From JAPXLN01 sp033809515 (lineage in GTDB: Bacteria; Bacillota; Sulfobacillia; Fermentithermobacillales; Fermentithermobacillaceae): DNA of 19,220 nucleotides. Every line of letters starts with the position of its first letter. The stretch's first letter is position 1. A model generated the notes under the pieces. It saw only the letters and a program-made list of their open reading frames with translations. It was not told where the DNA came from and searched no databases. The stretch spans positions 1 to 19,220 of the forward strand of contig JAPXLN010000020.1 of assembly GCA_033809515.1 (NCBI GenBank), given 5' to 3'. Shown one piece after another: positions 1 through 6,553 of this stretch. The position numbers and the translations under genes are program-made.

Positions 1-283
1 GAAGATCGGTGACGGTTATGATCAGTTCGTCGCCTGCCTCCAAATCTATTCTGGGTGCGGGCACGCATGGCGCTGAGACATCATGCGAATGAGCAGGAAG
101 TTCGGGGTCTGCAGCGCCCCGGCCCCTCGGAATTCCCATGCGGCCTATGGGCTGTCGCTTAGCCAGACCTCCTGAAAGCCCCAGGACCTCGATTCTCCGC
201 CTGGGCTGGGTCCATGCTGGGTCTGCAGGGAGGTCCAGGTGTCCGCCGGTCAAGAAGAGATCATAGAGCAATCGTTCAGGCAC
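1..283 (-). CDS. N-terminal part of a multicopper oxidase-like (cupredoxin) protein, cut by the window edge
   Basis: The minus strand is open from a GTG at 283-281 to the left edge, 94 codons without a stop. The start follows a near-perfect Shine-Dalgarno AAGGAGGTG (297-289) with a 5-base spacer, which is strong evidence for a real gene. The visible part ends in a stretch reading VPAPRIDLEAGDELIITVT. This resembles the first cupredoxin strand region of bacterial multicopper oxidases (PGPxIxVxxGDxVxVTxxN). Upstream of it is a weakly conserved N-terminus containing LYDLFLTGGHLDLP. No signal peptide is apparent. The copper-binding His-x-His motifs would lie beyond the window, so the enzymatic assignment rests on a short stretch. 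It is transcribed divergently from the small ORF at 417. An alternative is another cupredoxin-fold protein without oxidase activity. Confidence 0.6.
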   Translation of the reverse strand, partial: MPERLLYDLFLTGGHLDLPADPAWTQPRRRIEVLGLSGGLAKRQPIGRMGIPRGRGAADPELPAHSHDVSAPCVPAPRIDLEAGDELIITVTDL

Positions 284-416
284 CTACCCACCTCCTTCGC
301 CACCACATTATGTGTATGGGTATGCAGGTGTTACGGACTCACGTCTGTTAGTTTTCAGTCAACAGATGCAACCGGTAAACATAAGATGTTACCGGAAACC
401 CAAGGAGGTGAACAAG
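284..416. other. Divergent intergenic region between the oxidase-like gene and the small ORF
   Basis: This 133-base spacer holds the ribosome-binding sites of two divergent genes, a short palindrome CACAT-T-ATGTG (304-314) and the larger inverted repeat at 372-395. A weak plus-strand promoter candidate is TCAACA (359-364), 17 bases, TAAGAT (382-387), with 4/6 matches in each box. No convincing minus-strand promoter was found. Confidence 0.4.
372..395. promoter_or_regulatory. Inverted repeat upstream of the small ORF (possible operator or leader hairpin)
   Basis: The arms CCGGTAAACAT (372-382) and ATGTTACCGG (386-395) are complementary over 10 bp with one bulged A and a 3-base centre. The repeat ends 6 bases before the Shine-Dalgarno of the ORF at 417 and overlaps the weak -10 candidate TAAGAT. 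This placement fits either an operator or a hairpin controlling translation. The regulator is unknown. Confidence 0.5.
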
Positions 417-638
417 GTGATCGACAAGGAGCTTGTAGAAGGGATCGTCAAGACGGTTACGGCGCCTGAGTCTAGGCCCACGGGAAGATGCGTATCCAGT
501 TCTCCCTGTGCCTCTCCGAATACGGTCGTGTACCTCATTTTCACCGACTGCCTGACCATCAATAACGGTGCTTGTGAAGATTGGGAGTTCTGCGAGGTTG
601 AAAACTGCCGGGGGCGCAGGTCCGGCCTCAAGGGATAA
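417..638 (+). CDS. Small cysteine-containing protein of unknown function (73 aa)
   Basis: A GTG start at 417 is preceded by AAGGAGGTG (402-410) with a 6-base spacer, one of the best ribosome-binding sites in the window. The protein starts MIDKELVEGIVKTV, an amphipathic helix-like N-terminus. It then becomes Ser/Pro/Cys-rich, with six cysteines spread over the last two thirds and a basic tail. About two thirds of codons end in G or C, like the neighbouring genes, which supports coding. I do not recognise the family. The N-terminal helix superficially recalls the N-termini of some microcompartment-associated enzymes, but nothing else supports that. After the TAA the same frame stays open to about 950, so it could be the front of a decayed longer gene. 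Confidence 0.45.
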   Translation: MIDKELVEGIVKTVTAPESRPTGRCVSSSPCASPNTVVYLIFTDCLTINNGACEDWEFCEVENCRGRRSGLKG

Positions 639-876
639 GCTGTCCGGTTTGGCTATCATGCCGGCCCCGGTGAGATCATTGATGACGCGGACAAGGAAGC
701 GGTTCCCAAAGGCCACGGGTGTGGGGGTAGGCGGCACTTGTGCCTGCATACCCCCACTTCGTGCATGGTCAACGTGAACCCGGGAGGTAGGTATACAGGA
801 AAGTCTGCATGTGAGGTGGAAGTTTCTTTCTTTGAGGCATGGCGGCATTCTGAGGCACTGTTGGGGGGTGGCGGAA
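639..876. other. Intergenic stretch before the methyltransferase gene
   Basis: These 238 bases have no ORF with a credible ribosome-binding site. They contain the strong hairpin at 721-757. There is also a weak promoter candidate with -10 TATACA (792-797) and a poor -35 TCAACG (769-774, 17-base spacing) that could serve the methyltransferase-peptidase pair. Long reading frames on the minus strand here have no Shine-Dalgarno and no recognisable protein. Confidence 0.4.
721..757. terminator. Strong two-part stem-loop, possible terminator or attenuator without a T tract
   Basis: GTGGGGGTA (721-729) pairs perfectly with TACCCCCAC (749-757). Inside, GGCA (733-736) pairs with TGCC (741-744) around a CTTG tetraloop, with a small asymmetric internal loop between the two helices. 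It lies 83 bases after the small ORF and 119 bases before the methyltransferase start. No run of T follows on either strand, so classical intrinsic termination is doubtful. Attenuation, RNA stabilisation or protein binding are alternatives. Confidence 0.5.
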
Positions 877-1362
877 ATGATGATCCGGGTCATAGAGAGT
901 CCTGTGGGGCCCCTGAGAATCACCGTAGAGGAAGGCTGTGTTACAGGTCTTGAGTTTGCGGAATTTCATACGCCGGATGCCAAACGCGCCGGAGCCGGCG
1001 ATATAGGTGACAGGGACCTTTGCGTTCTTGAACAGGCCGCATCTGAACTGGAACGATACTTCGCAGGCCAACTGCGGGAATTTGCAGTTCCGGTCAAGCT
1101 TTCGGGAACTCCTTTTCAGGATAGGGTATGGAACGCTATGAGGCGTATCGGCTATGGTGAAACCGTGACTTACCAGGAGCTTGCCCGGGCGGCCGGTTCG
1201 CCCAGGGCAGCCAGGGCTGTAGGGAATGCGTGCGCCGCCAACCCTGTGGCCATTGTGGTGCCATGCCACAGGGTTGTGGCCGGAAGCGGCCTTGGGGGTT
1301 TCGGAGGGGGAATAGATGCAAAGGTATGGCTTCTGAGTCTAGAGGGAGGGCTGCCGCAATGA
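877..1362 (+). CDS. ogt: Methylated-DNA--protein-cysteine S-methyltransferase
   Basis: Repairs O6-alkylguanine (and less efficiently O4-alkylthymine) in DNA by transferring the alkyl group irreversibly to its own cysteine. The 161-aa product carries the signature IVVPCHRVV with the acceptor Cys. It is preceded by the DNA-recognition helix region VTYQELARAAGSPRAARAVG and followed by the C-terminal GLGGFGGG segment. The family's usual length is about 160-180 aa, so it is complete. ATG 877, followed immediately by a second ATG at 880, lies just after a G-rich Shine-Dalgarno (GGGGGGTGGCGG) and gives MMIRVIESPVG, a normal family N-terminus. An upstream in-frame GTG at 811 would add residues foreign to the family. 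The stop overlaps the next start as ATGA, indicating translational coupling to the M28 peptidase, an unusual partner. Confidence 0.95.
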   Translation: MMIRVIESPVGPLRITVEEGCVTGLEFAEFHTPDAKRAGAGDIGDRDLCVLEQAASELERYFAGQLREFAVPVKLSGTPFQDRVWNAMRRIGYGETVTYQELARAAGSPRAARAVGNACAANPVAIVVPCHRVVAGSGLGGFGGGIDAKVWLLSLEGGLPQ

Positions 1363-2768
1363 AGCAATCAAATGTGGAAGAAGAGCAGGTAACGGGGACG
1401 GTAACGGCCATAGACCGGCTTCAACTGCTGGACAAGCTTGTTGCAGGAGAGGTGGTTGCGGGGTGCCAGGCCTACGAGAACCTGGAGTTTTTCTGTGACG
1501 AAGGAGGCGGAAGGTTCGCCGGGAGTCCGGGGGAACTGAAGGTCAGGGATTACCTGCTGTCCAAGCTCAAGGAATACGGCCTTGAGAATGTTCATGCTCA
1601 GGAATACCGCTACAAAGGATGGGTACGTGGGCCTGCATGGGTTTCCATGGTTCTGCCGGGGGAGAAGGAGTTTCCCTGTTTCAGCCTTCCCCATAGCCCG
1701 GCGGGAGAGGTCGAGTTAGAGGTGGTCTTTCTCGGCCCCGGAGGTCCCGAGGAGTTTCTCCGTGCAGGTGATTCTCTCAGAGGCAAGATTGCTCTTGTGA
1801 CAAATGAGACGCCTCAAGGACTTGGACGCGGAGTTCACCGTTCGGAGAAGTACGGAAGAGCGGTCCGAGCCGGGGCAGCTGCCTTTCTGTACATGCGGGC
1901 CAGTGGAATGCTGCCGGAAACGGGAACCATAAGGCATAACGCGACGGGTCTCATACCCGCCCTTAGCATCTCAAGGGAGTCAGGGACTTATATACTCCGC
2001 AGAATGCAGCAGGGCAAGGTCGTCTTGAAGCTGGCAACTTGCTCAAAGAGTCCCACCCTTGCGGGCTGGAACATCATTGGCGAGATCCCCGGATGCCAGG
2101 AGCCTGACAAGGTGATAGTTGCCGGGGCGCACATTGACGGCCACGACATTTCCCAGGCGGCATCAGACAACGGGGGCGGCTCCGCAGTCATACTGGAGGC
2201 TGCAAGAGCTCTGGCCAAGCACAGGGAATTGCTTCCCAAGACCATCCGGTTTATCTGGTTTACCACCGAGGAGATTGGGATGACCGGCTCCAACTACTAC
2301 GCCGGCACATGTGAGGACCTGGATTCAGTGGAGTTCATGTTTAACGTGGACGTGGCCGGAGGCGGAGGCGTACCGGGCATTACTACCATGGGGTTTCAGG
2401 AAACCAAAAAGATGTTTCTGGAATTTGCTCAGGTCTTGAATCAGCCTATGCGGGTGGGAACCGGGGTTCTGGCTTACTCTGACATGTACGCGTTTCACCT
2501 GTGCGGGATCCCGAGCGTATATTTTGGCTCGTCAGCTCCTGACGGCAGCTGGAACTTCGGCCATACGTCAGCGGATACCTTTGACAAAATGGAGCCCAGG
2601 GGCCTCATGCTTGACTCCCTTGCTGTATCCAGACTGTTGGCGCATATTTCCTTCAGGAAGGCCGTGGCCCGAAAATCGCCTTCTGAGGTTTCGGGGTCTA
2701 TAGACCACCTTCGAGAAGCTTTTGAGTTGGAGGGGAGGAACCCTGACGGTTCAACCAGACTATTTTAG
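1359..2768 (+). CDS. M28-family zinc metallopeptidase
   Basis: A dinuclear zinc exopeptidase of the M28 family (aminopeptidase Y/S-like), 469 aa with no signal peptide, so probably cytoplasmic. The five expected metal ligands are in order: His258 in GAHID, Asp270 in SDNGGG, Glu304/Glu305 in TTEE (catalytic base and ligand), Asp331 in NVDV and His402 in FGHTSADTF. Residues about 120-225 form an inserted segment resembling a protease-associated (PA) domain, with RGKIALV at its start. ATG 1359 overlaps the methyltransferase stop by four bases and has GAGGGAGGG upstream. The TAG stop lies inside the operator-like palindrome of the next gene. The substrate is unknown. The family includes amino- and carboxypeptidases, so the exact activity cannot be fixed from sequence. 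Confidence 0.92.
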   Translation: MKQSNVEEEQVTGTVTAIDRLQLLDKLVAGEVVAGCQAYENLEFFCDEGGGRFAGSPGELKVRDYLLSKLKEYGLENVHAQEYRYKGWVRGPAWVSMVLPGEKEFPCFSLPHSPAGEVELEVVFLGPGGPEEFLRAGDSLRGKIALVTNETPQGLGRGVHRSEKYGRAVRAGAAAFLYMRASGMLPETGTIRHNATGLIPALSISRESGTYILRRMQQGKVVLKLATCSKSPTLAGWNIIGEIPGCQEPDKVIVAGAHIDGHDISQAASDNGGGSAVILEAARALAKHRELLPKTIRFIWFTTEEIGMTGSNYYAGTCEDLDSVEFMFNVDVAGGGGVPGITTMGFQETKKMFLEFAQVLNQPMRVGTGVLAYSDMYAFHLCGIPSVYFGSSAPDGSWNFGHTSADTFDKMEPRGLMLDSLAVSRLLAHISFRKAVARKSPSEVSGSIDHLREAFELEGRNPDGSTRLF

Positions 2769-2797
2769 TTGACTTGTTAACTATAGTGGGCTATGAT
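2766..2797 (+). promoter_or_regulatory. Sigma-A promoter with an operator-like palindrome for the MarR gene
   Basis: TTGACT (2769-2774) and TATGAT (2792-2797) are separated by exactly 17 bases, with 5/6 matches to consensus in each box. The -35 box is embedded in the 18-bp palindrome TAGTTGACTTGTTAACTA (2766-2783), whose 8-bp arms have one mismatch and a 2-base centre. This is the usual size and position of a MarR-family autoregulatory operator. The element begins at the stop codon of the peptidase gene. It implies that the regulator and SDR form their own transcription unit even though they sit within a same-strand series. Confidence 0.75.
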
Positions 2798-2821
2798 CCG
2801 GCATGGAGGGCGGAAAACACA

Positions 2822-3271
2822 TTGAAGGACTTTCAGCTTTTGGTAAGCCTGGCCGGAAGAATCATCCAGGGCTGTCAGATTTGCCTCAACAGCGCCCTTC
2901 GTCCCATCGGGATCGGGAGTGCCGAGGCTAACGTCCTTATGTTTCTTTTTACCAGTGGCGACGGTGTGAACCAGGAAGACATTGTGGCGGCCATTGAGGT
3001 AAGCAAGCCTGCTATCTCGCGGACAATAGCTTCGCTGGTTACCAAGGGGTTTGTGACAAGGCAGCTGAACGAGTCTGACAGAAGGTCTTATATCATATAC
3101 CTGACGGACAAAGCCCGCGAGAAGGAACCGTTTATTCAGGAGCAGTACGCTACGCTGGTTGAGGCGGCTTCCGGAGGAGTAGCTCCTGACAAGGTTGCCG
3201 GATTCATTGAGGTGTTCCGGCAGGTAGCCGACAACGTAGATTCCTATCGCAAAGAGAATCTAACCGTCTGA
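2822..3271 (+). CDS. MarR-family transcriptional regulator
   Basis: A 149-aa winged-helix regulator. The DNA-binding core reads NQEDIVAAIEVSKPAISRTI (helix-turn-helix), then SLVTKGFVTRQ and the wing with the family's DxR signature in NESDRRSYIIYLT. The flanking N- and C-terminal helices would form the dimer interface. I place the start at TTG 2822, after GGAGGG (2805-2810), because the in-frame TTG 2774 and GTG 2786 lie inside the promoter boxes. The spacer to TTG 2822 is long (11-12 bases), so translation may be weak. It is followed at 20 bases by the SDR gene and probably represses its own operon through the palindrome at 2766-2783. The inducing ligand is unknown. Confidence 0.9.
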   Translation: MKDFQLLVSLAGRIIQGCQICLNSALRPIGIGSAEANVLMFLFTSGDGVNQEDIVAAIEVSKPAISRTIASLVTKGFVTRQLNESDRRSYIIYLTDKAREKEPFIQEQYATLVEAASGGVAPDKVAGFIEVFRQVADNVDSYRKENLTV

Positions 3272-3291
3272 CAAGGGGAGGGGTTTTGCAG

Positions 3292-4308
3292 GTGATAGCA
3301 GTGACCGGGGCCACGGGACACCTGGGGAACAACCTGGTAAGGCTCCTTAAGAGCAGAGGGCACAGAGTAAGATGCTTGGTCTTGCCAGGGGAAAGCCTTC
3401 TTCCTTTAGAGGGGCTGGACGTGGAGATGGTCCAGGGTGATGTACGGGATCCCCAGTCTCTCGACTGTGCGTTTGAGGGCGCTGACACGGTGTACCATCT
3501 TGCTTCCATCATATCCCTTTTTCCTGGGCGTTCCAGGCTATTGGAGGAAGTCAACGTCAAAGGGGCTCGAAACGTGGCAGACTCGTGTCTGAGGTGCGGC
3601 GTACGCCGGTTAGTTCATACCAGTTCTGTTCATGCGTTCACAGAGCCGCCTGCCGGCACTGCTGTAGACGAATCCATGCCGTGCGATCCTGCGCCTATGC
3701 GAATGGAATACAGCAAAACGAAAGCCCGGGGAACCCTTGAAGTTATGGAAGCAATTGAACGAAGAGGACTAGACGGTGTTCTCGTATTTCCTACCGGCGT
3801 TCTCGGGCCGTTTGACTTCAAACCGTCGGAAATGGGTCAGATGATCCAGGATTTTGTACGCGGACGGATCCCTGTAGTGGTCGACGGAGGGTATAACTTC
3901 GTGGATGTTCGGGATGTGGCCGAGGGGTTGATCCTTGCGGCTGAAAAAGGAAAGACCGGAGACAAGTATATTTTGGCGGGTGAGTGGATTTCCGTAAGGG
4001 ATCTACTCAAAGAGGTCTCTCAGGCAACCGGGCGCCCTGCACCTCGTTTTCGTATTCCGGTGGCCCTGGCTCAGGCAGTGGGGTCAGTCATGACCTTCTA
4101 TGGTATGGTCACGAAGAAAATGCCGGTTATCAACAAAAACTCTCTGGATACCCTGCGGGGAAATTCCCTCATATGCGGCGATAAGGCAAGACGGGAACTG
4201 GGTTTCAACCCCAGGCCAATAAGGCAGAGCATACGCGAAACAGTGGATTGGTTCAAGGATTCCGGGCGTCTGCCATGGCTCTTCCCCGGGCCCGCGCCCA
4301 ACGCGTGA
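3292..4308 (+). CDS. NAD(P)-dependent extended SDR (epimerase/dehydratase/reductase)
   Basis: An extended short-chain dehydrogenase/reductase of 338 aa. It has the N-terminal Rossmann motif TGATGHLG, the acidic strand-end DV in GDVRD, the AS strand of YHLASI, a Ser in HTSSVHA and the catalytic YSKTK (YxxxK). Overall it is closest in style to dihydroflavonol-reductase-like or 3-beta-hydroxysteroid-dehydrogenase-like and hopanoid-associated SDRs rather than to classical GalE, so the substrate is undetermined. GTG 3292 is preferred, 10 bases after GGAGG. TTG 3286 (two residues longer) sits only 4 bases from it and is the alternative. The gene follows the MarR regulator closely and is its likely target. 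The 3' end overlaps the convergent glycosyltransferase gene by 56 bases. Confidence 0.9.
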   Translation: MIAVTGATGHLGNNLVRLLKSRGHRVRCLVLPGESLLPLEGLDVEMVQGDVRDPQSLDCAFEGADTVYHLASIISLFPGRSRLLEEVNVKGARNVADSCLRCGVRRLVHTSSVHAFTEPPAGTAVDESMPCDPAPMRMEYSKTKARGTLEVMEAIERRGLDGVLVFPTGVLGPFDFKPSEMGQMIQDFVRGRIPVVVDGGYNFVDVRDVAEGLILAAEKGKTGDKYILAGEWISVRDLLKEVSQATGRPAPRFRIPVALAQAVGSVMTFYGMVTKKMPVINKNSLDTLRGNSLICGDKARRELGFNPRPIRQSIRETVDWFKDSGRLPWLFPGPAPNA

Positions 4309-5398
4309 TTGCTTCATAGTACACTGCCAATGTTTCTTCAACCATTCTGGACAAGGTAAACTCCCGCAGGAACTTCCTGCGGGATTCCTGTCCCATACGG
4401 TCTCGCAGTACGGGGTCTTGTATGAGCTGCCTCAACCTTGTAGACAGAAGGCACTTATCGCCCCGTGGTATCAGAAAGCCGTTTACGCCTTCTTCTACTG
4501 CTTCCCGAACGCCGCCCACATCAGATGCGATAACCGGCAGTCCTGCACGCATGGCTTCGAGGATGCTCAGGGGAAGCCCCTCCGAGTCTGAGATCAACAC
4601 AAACCCCCAGGCACCTTTCAGTATCTCTTCAATGTCCCGTCTCTCGCCCAGCAGTGAGACTATGGAGCCAAGGTCTAGCCTTTGAACCCATCCTTCCACT
4701 TCGCCTCTGAGGGGCCCGTCCCCGGCGAGTTCCAGTTGCCACTGAAGATCCTTCAGGGTTTCTGCTGATTGAAGGAGTAAGGCGTGGTTCTTGGGCTTTT
4801 CCAGGCGTGAGACCATGACCAGTCGCGGCGGAAAGCTGCATACGGTTTTCTCTTGCCATCCTGGTCTATCATTAACACCGTTGCGGACAGTGACGATTCT
4901 CTCAGGAGGAGCCAGCCGGTACTGCAAACAGAGGTCCCGGTCGCTTTCGGAAACAGCAATGATAATTGATGAAAACAATGATGCAAGGCGTTCCAGGGCA
5001 AGGTACAGCCACCTTTTCCATGGCGAAGTGTCTCCTGCAAAGGCCCACCCGTGGGGGTTGTATACACAGGGAAGCCCCAGAGACCATGCGGCGACTCTTC
5101 CAAGCCATCCTGCTTTTGAAGTGTGGGCAGCAACAAGATCAGGCCCGATTGACGCAAGGGCTCTGCGGATCTCTAGAAAAGCGAGGAAGTCGTATACCGG
5201 CCGGATGGAGCGCACCAGGTGAGGAATGCGGGTTACTTTCAGCCTTAGATGAGCAAGTTCCTGGATGTACGGCCCGTTTCCGCCTACCAGGATACAAACG
5301 TCAAAACCACTGTCTACCAGCTCCAGTGCCAAATCTCGCGTATGGACTTGCGCTCCGCCTACACTATCGGAACGTGTGATTATATGGCATATTCTCAC
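4253..5398 (-). CDS. GT4-family glycosyltransferase
   Basis: A retaining GT-B glycosyltransferase of 381 aa, cytoplasmic or peripheral at the membrane. It transfers a sugar from a nucleotide donor to the lipid-linked repeat unit. The N-terminal domain opens MRICHIITRSDSVGGAQ, the acceptor-side glycine loop. The C-terminal domain has RLEKPKNH (phosphate contact) and the E-x7-E donor motif in SEGLPLSILEAMRAGLPV followed by ASDVGGVREAV. GTG 5398 has AAGGGAGG upstream with an 8-base spacer. The first 35 bases overlap the 3' end of the O-antigen-ligase-like gene, so it is the promoter-distal gene of the polysaccharide operon. Donor and acceptor sugars cannot be told. It is the only ordinary glycosyltransferase in the window. 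Confidence 0.93.
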   Translation of the reverse strand: MRICHIITRSDSVGGAQVHTRDLALELVDSGFDVCILVGGNGPYIQELAHLRLKVTRIPHLVRSIRPVYDFLAFLEIRRALASIGPDLVAAHTSKAGWLGRVAAWSLGLPCVYNPHGWAFAGDTSPWKRWLYLALERLASLFSSIIIAVSESDRDLCLQYRLAPPERIVTVRNGVNDRPGWQEKTVCSFPPRLVMVSRLEKPKNHALLLQSAETLKDLQWQLELAGDGPLRGEVEGWVQRLDLGSIVSLLGERRDIEEILKGAWGFVLISDSEGLPLSILEAMRAGLPVIASDVGGVREAVEEGVNGFLIPRGDKCLLSTRLRQLIQDPVLRDRMGQESRRKFLREFTLSRMVEETLAVYYEAITRWARARGRAMADARNP

Positions 5399-6500
5399 TG
5401 CGGTGACCTCCCTTGTCTATCCAGGGAAAGGCTAGAATGATCCAGAAATGTCTCCAATGGAGAGTGTCAACAACGATGCTGTTCAGAAGAAGGCCCAGGA
5501 GTGAGGCGGCTACTGCTTTCACGTAGGGCCGGGGGTCCTCACACCTATCAAACGCGTTTTTCAATGCTCTCACCACAGTGACGCCAAGAAAGAGGAGCCA
5601 AGAAGCTATGCCCAGGAGGCCGTTTTCCGCCATGACCCTTATGAAGAGGCTGTGAGCTGCATACTGGAACACGATTTCAGACTGCCCAGGCCCCAGACCA
5701 AGGGGTTGTCTTGACGCTTCGAGTATGGCCTCGGCGTGAATAGCGAACCGGGTATGATCGTAATCTTGTAACCCGACACGAAACTGGAGAAGGCTTTTTA
5801 CCTGGGGCGTGCTTATCATTAGGACTATTGCCGGCAATCCCACCGCAAGCATTAGGGCGGCAGTGGCTTTGCGCGAACGCGGCCTCCTGTGGGGCAAGGC
5901 AAAGTACACCAGAAGCGCCGTCAGCAGATTGGCCCATGCAGCTCTTGAGAAACTAAGGAGAACCCCTGAGGTAATCAGAACGAACATGCCAAGCCACGCC
6001 GTTTTCTGAGCTGCGCTGTGTCGGGATTCCAGTTTCTCAAGGGCCAGAAGTGCCGGCGGGACTAGAAAGGGGCCATAGACGTTAGGGTCTTTGAACAAGC
6101 CTGCTACTCTGCTGCATTTTATGAAAAGATCAGCAAAAGGAATAAGTCTGAAATAGGCCCCTATGCCGGTCAGAGCGGCAGCTGCCCCGGAAACCAGGTA
6201 GCTTGAAACAACAAGGTCTGCGGCCTTGTTTCCGTAACGGTTTAGCAGCCCGCAGAAAAAGGCCCATGTAACCATGAGATATAAGGTAATGCCGAAAAAC
6301 CTGATGGATTCCGGTGCACTGGATTCAGAAAACAGCAGTGAGATGAGATTGGCGCCCAGAAAGACTTCGAGAAACAGAATGGGGAAAAGAACCTTTTCTG
6401 GCAGACGGAGATGAGAAAAAAGAAGCCCTATGGCCAAAACGACCAAAAACAACGCGTCATACGGCGCAGGCTCTACCAGAACTGCCATGCCGCTGAACAC
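5364..6500 (-). CDS. O-antigen ligase / Wzy polymerase-like membrane protein
   Basis: A polytopic membrane protein with about ten hydrophobic segments, of the WaaL/Wzy superfamily that polymerises or ligates lipid-linked glycans on the outer face of the membrane. Family-type elements are FKDPNVYG, the LSFSRAAWANL segment, the large extracytoplasmic loop, and the terminal-loop motif AHSLFIRVMAENGLLG with its conserved His. From GTG 6500 the protein is 378 aa, but no Shine-Dalgarno precedes that codon. The same frame is open upstream and encodes more of the first membrane helix (YAGLVWIF). A clear AGGGGGTG (6546-6539) stands 5 bases before CTG 6533, so the true start may be the CTG (389 aa). 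Ligase and polymerase cannot be separated by sequence. Its place in the operon suggests polymerase. Confidence 0.88.
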   Translation of the reverse strand: MFSGMAVLVEPAPYDALFLVVLAIGLLFSHLRLPEKVLFPILFLEVFLGANLISLLFSESSAPESIRFFGITLYLMVTWAFFCGLLNRYGNKAADLVVSSYLVSGAAAALTGIGAYFRLIPFADLFIKCSRVAGLFKDPNVYGPFLVPPALLALEKLESRHSAAQKTAWLGMFVLITSGVLLSFSRAAWANLLTALLVYFALPHRRPRSRKATAALMLAVGLPAIVLMISTPQVKSLLQFRVGLQDYDHTRFAIHAEAILEASRQPLGLGPGQSEIVFQYAAHSLFIRVMAENGLLGIASWLLFLGVTVVRALKNAFDRCEDPRPYVKAVAASLLGLLLNSIVVDTLHWRHFWIILAFPWIDKGGHRSENMPYNHTFR

Positions 6501-6553
6501 GAAGATCCAGACAAGGCCCGCATACGTCCCCAGGGTTTCACCCCCTAACTTCG

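Noticed and set aside
721..757. Classical intrinsic terminator
   Set aside because: The stem is strong, but no T tract follows on either strand, so it is kept only as a hairpin of uncertain role.
348..923. 191-codon open frame on the minus strand over the left intergenic region
   Set aside because: No Shine-Dalgarno at its start, no recognisable protein, and it overlaps the start of the well-supported methyltransferase gene.
2774..2821. Longer N-terminus for the MarR regulator from TTG 2774 or GTG 2786
   Set aside because: These codons lie inside the -35 and spacer of the near-consensus promoter and have no Shine-Dalgarno, so the transcript would not include them.
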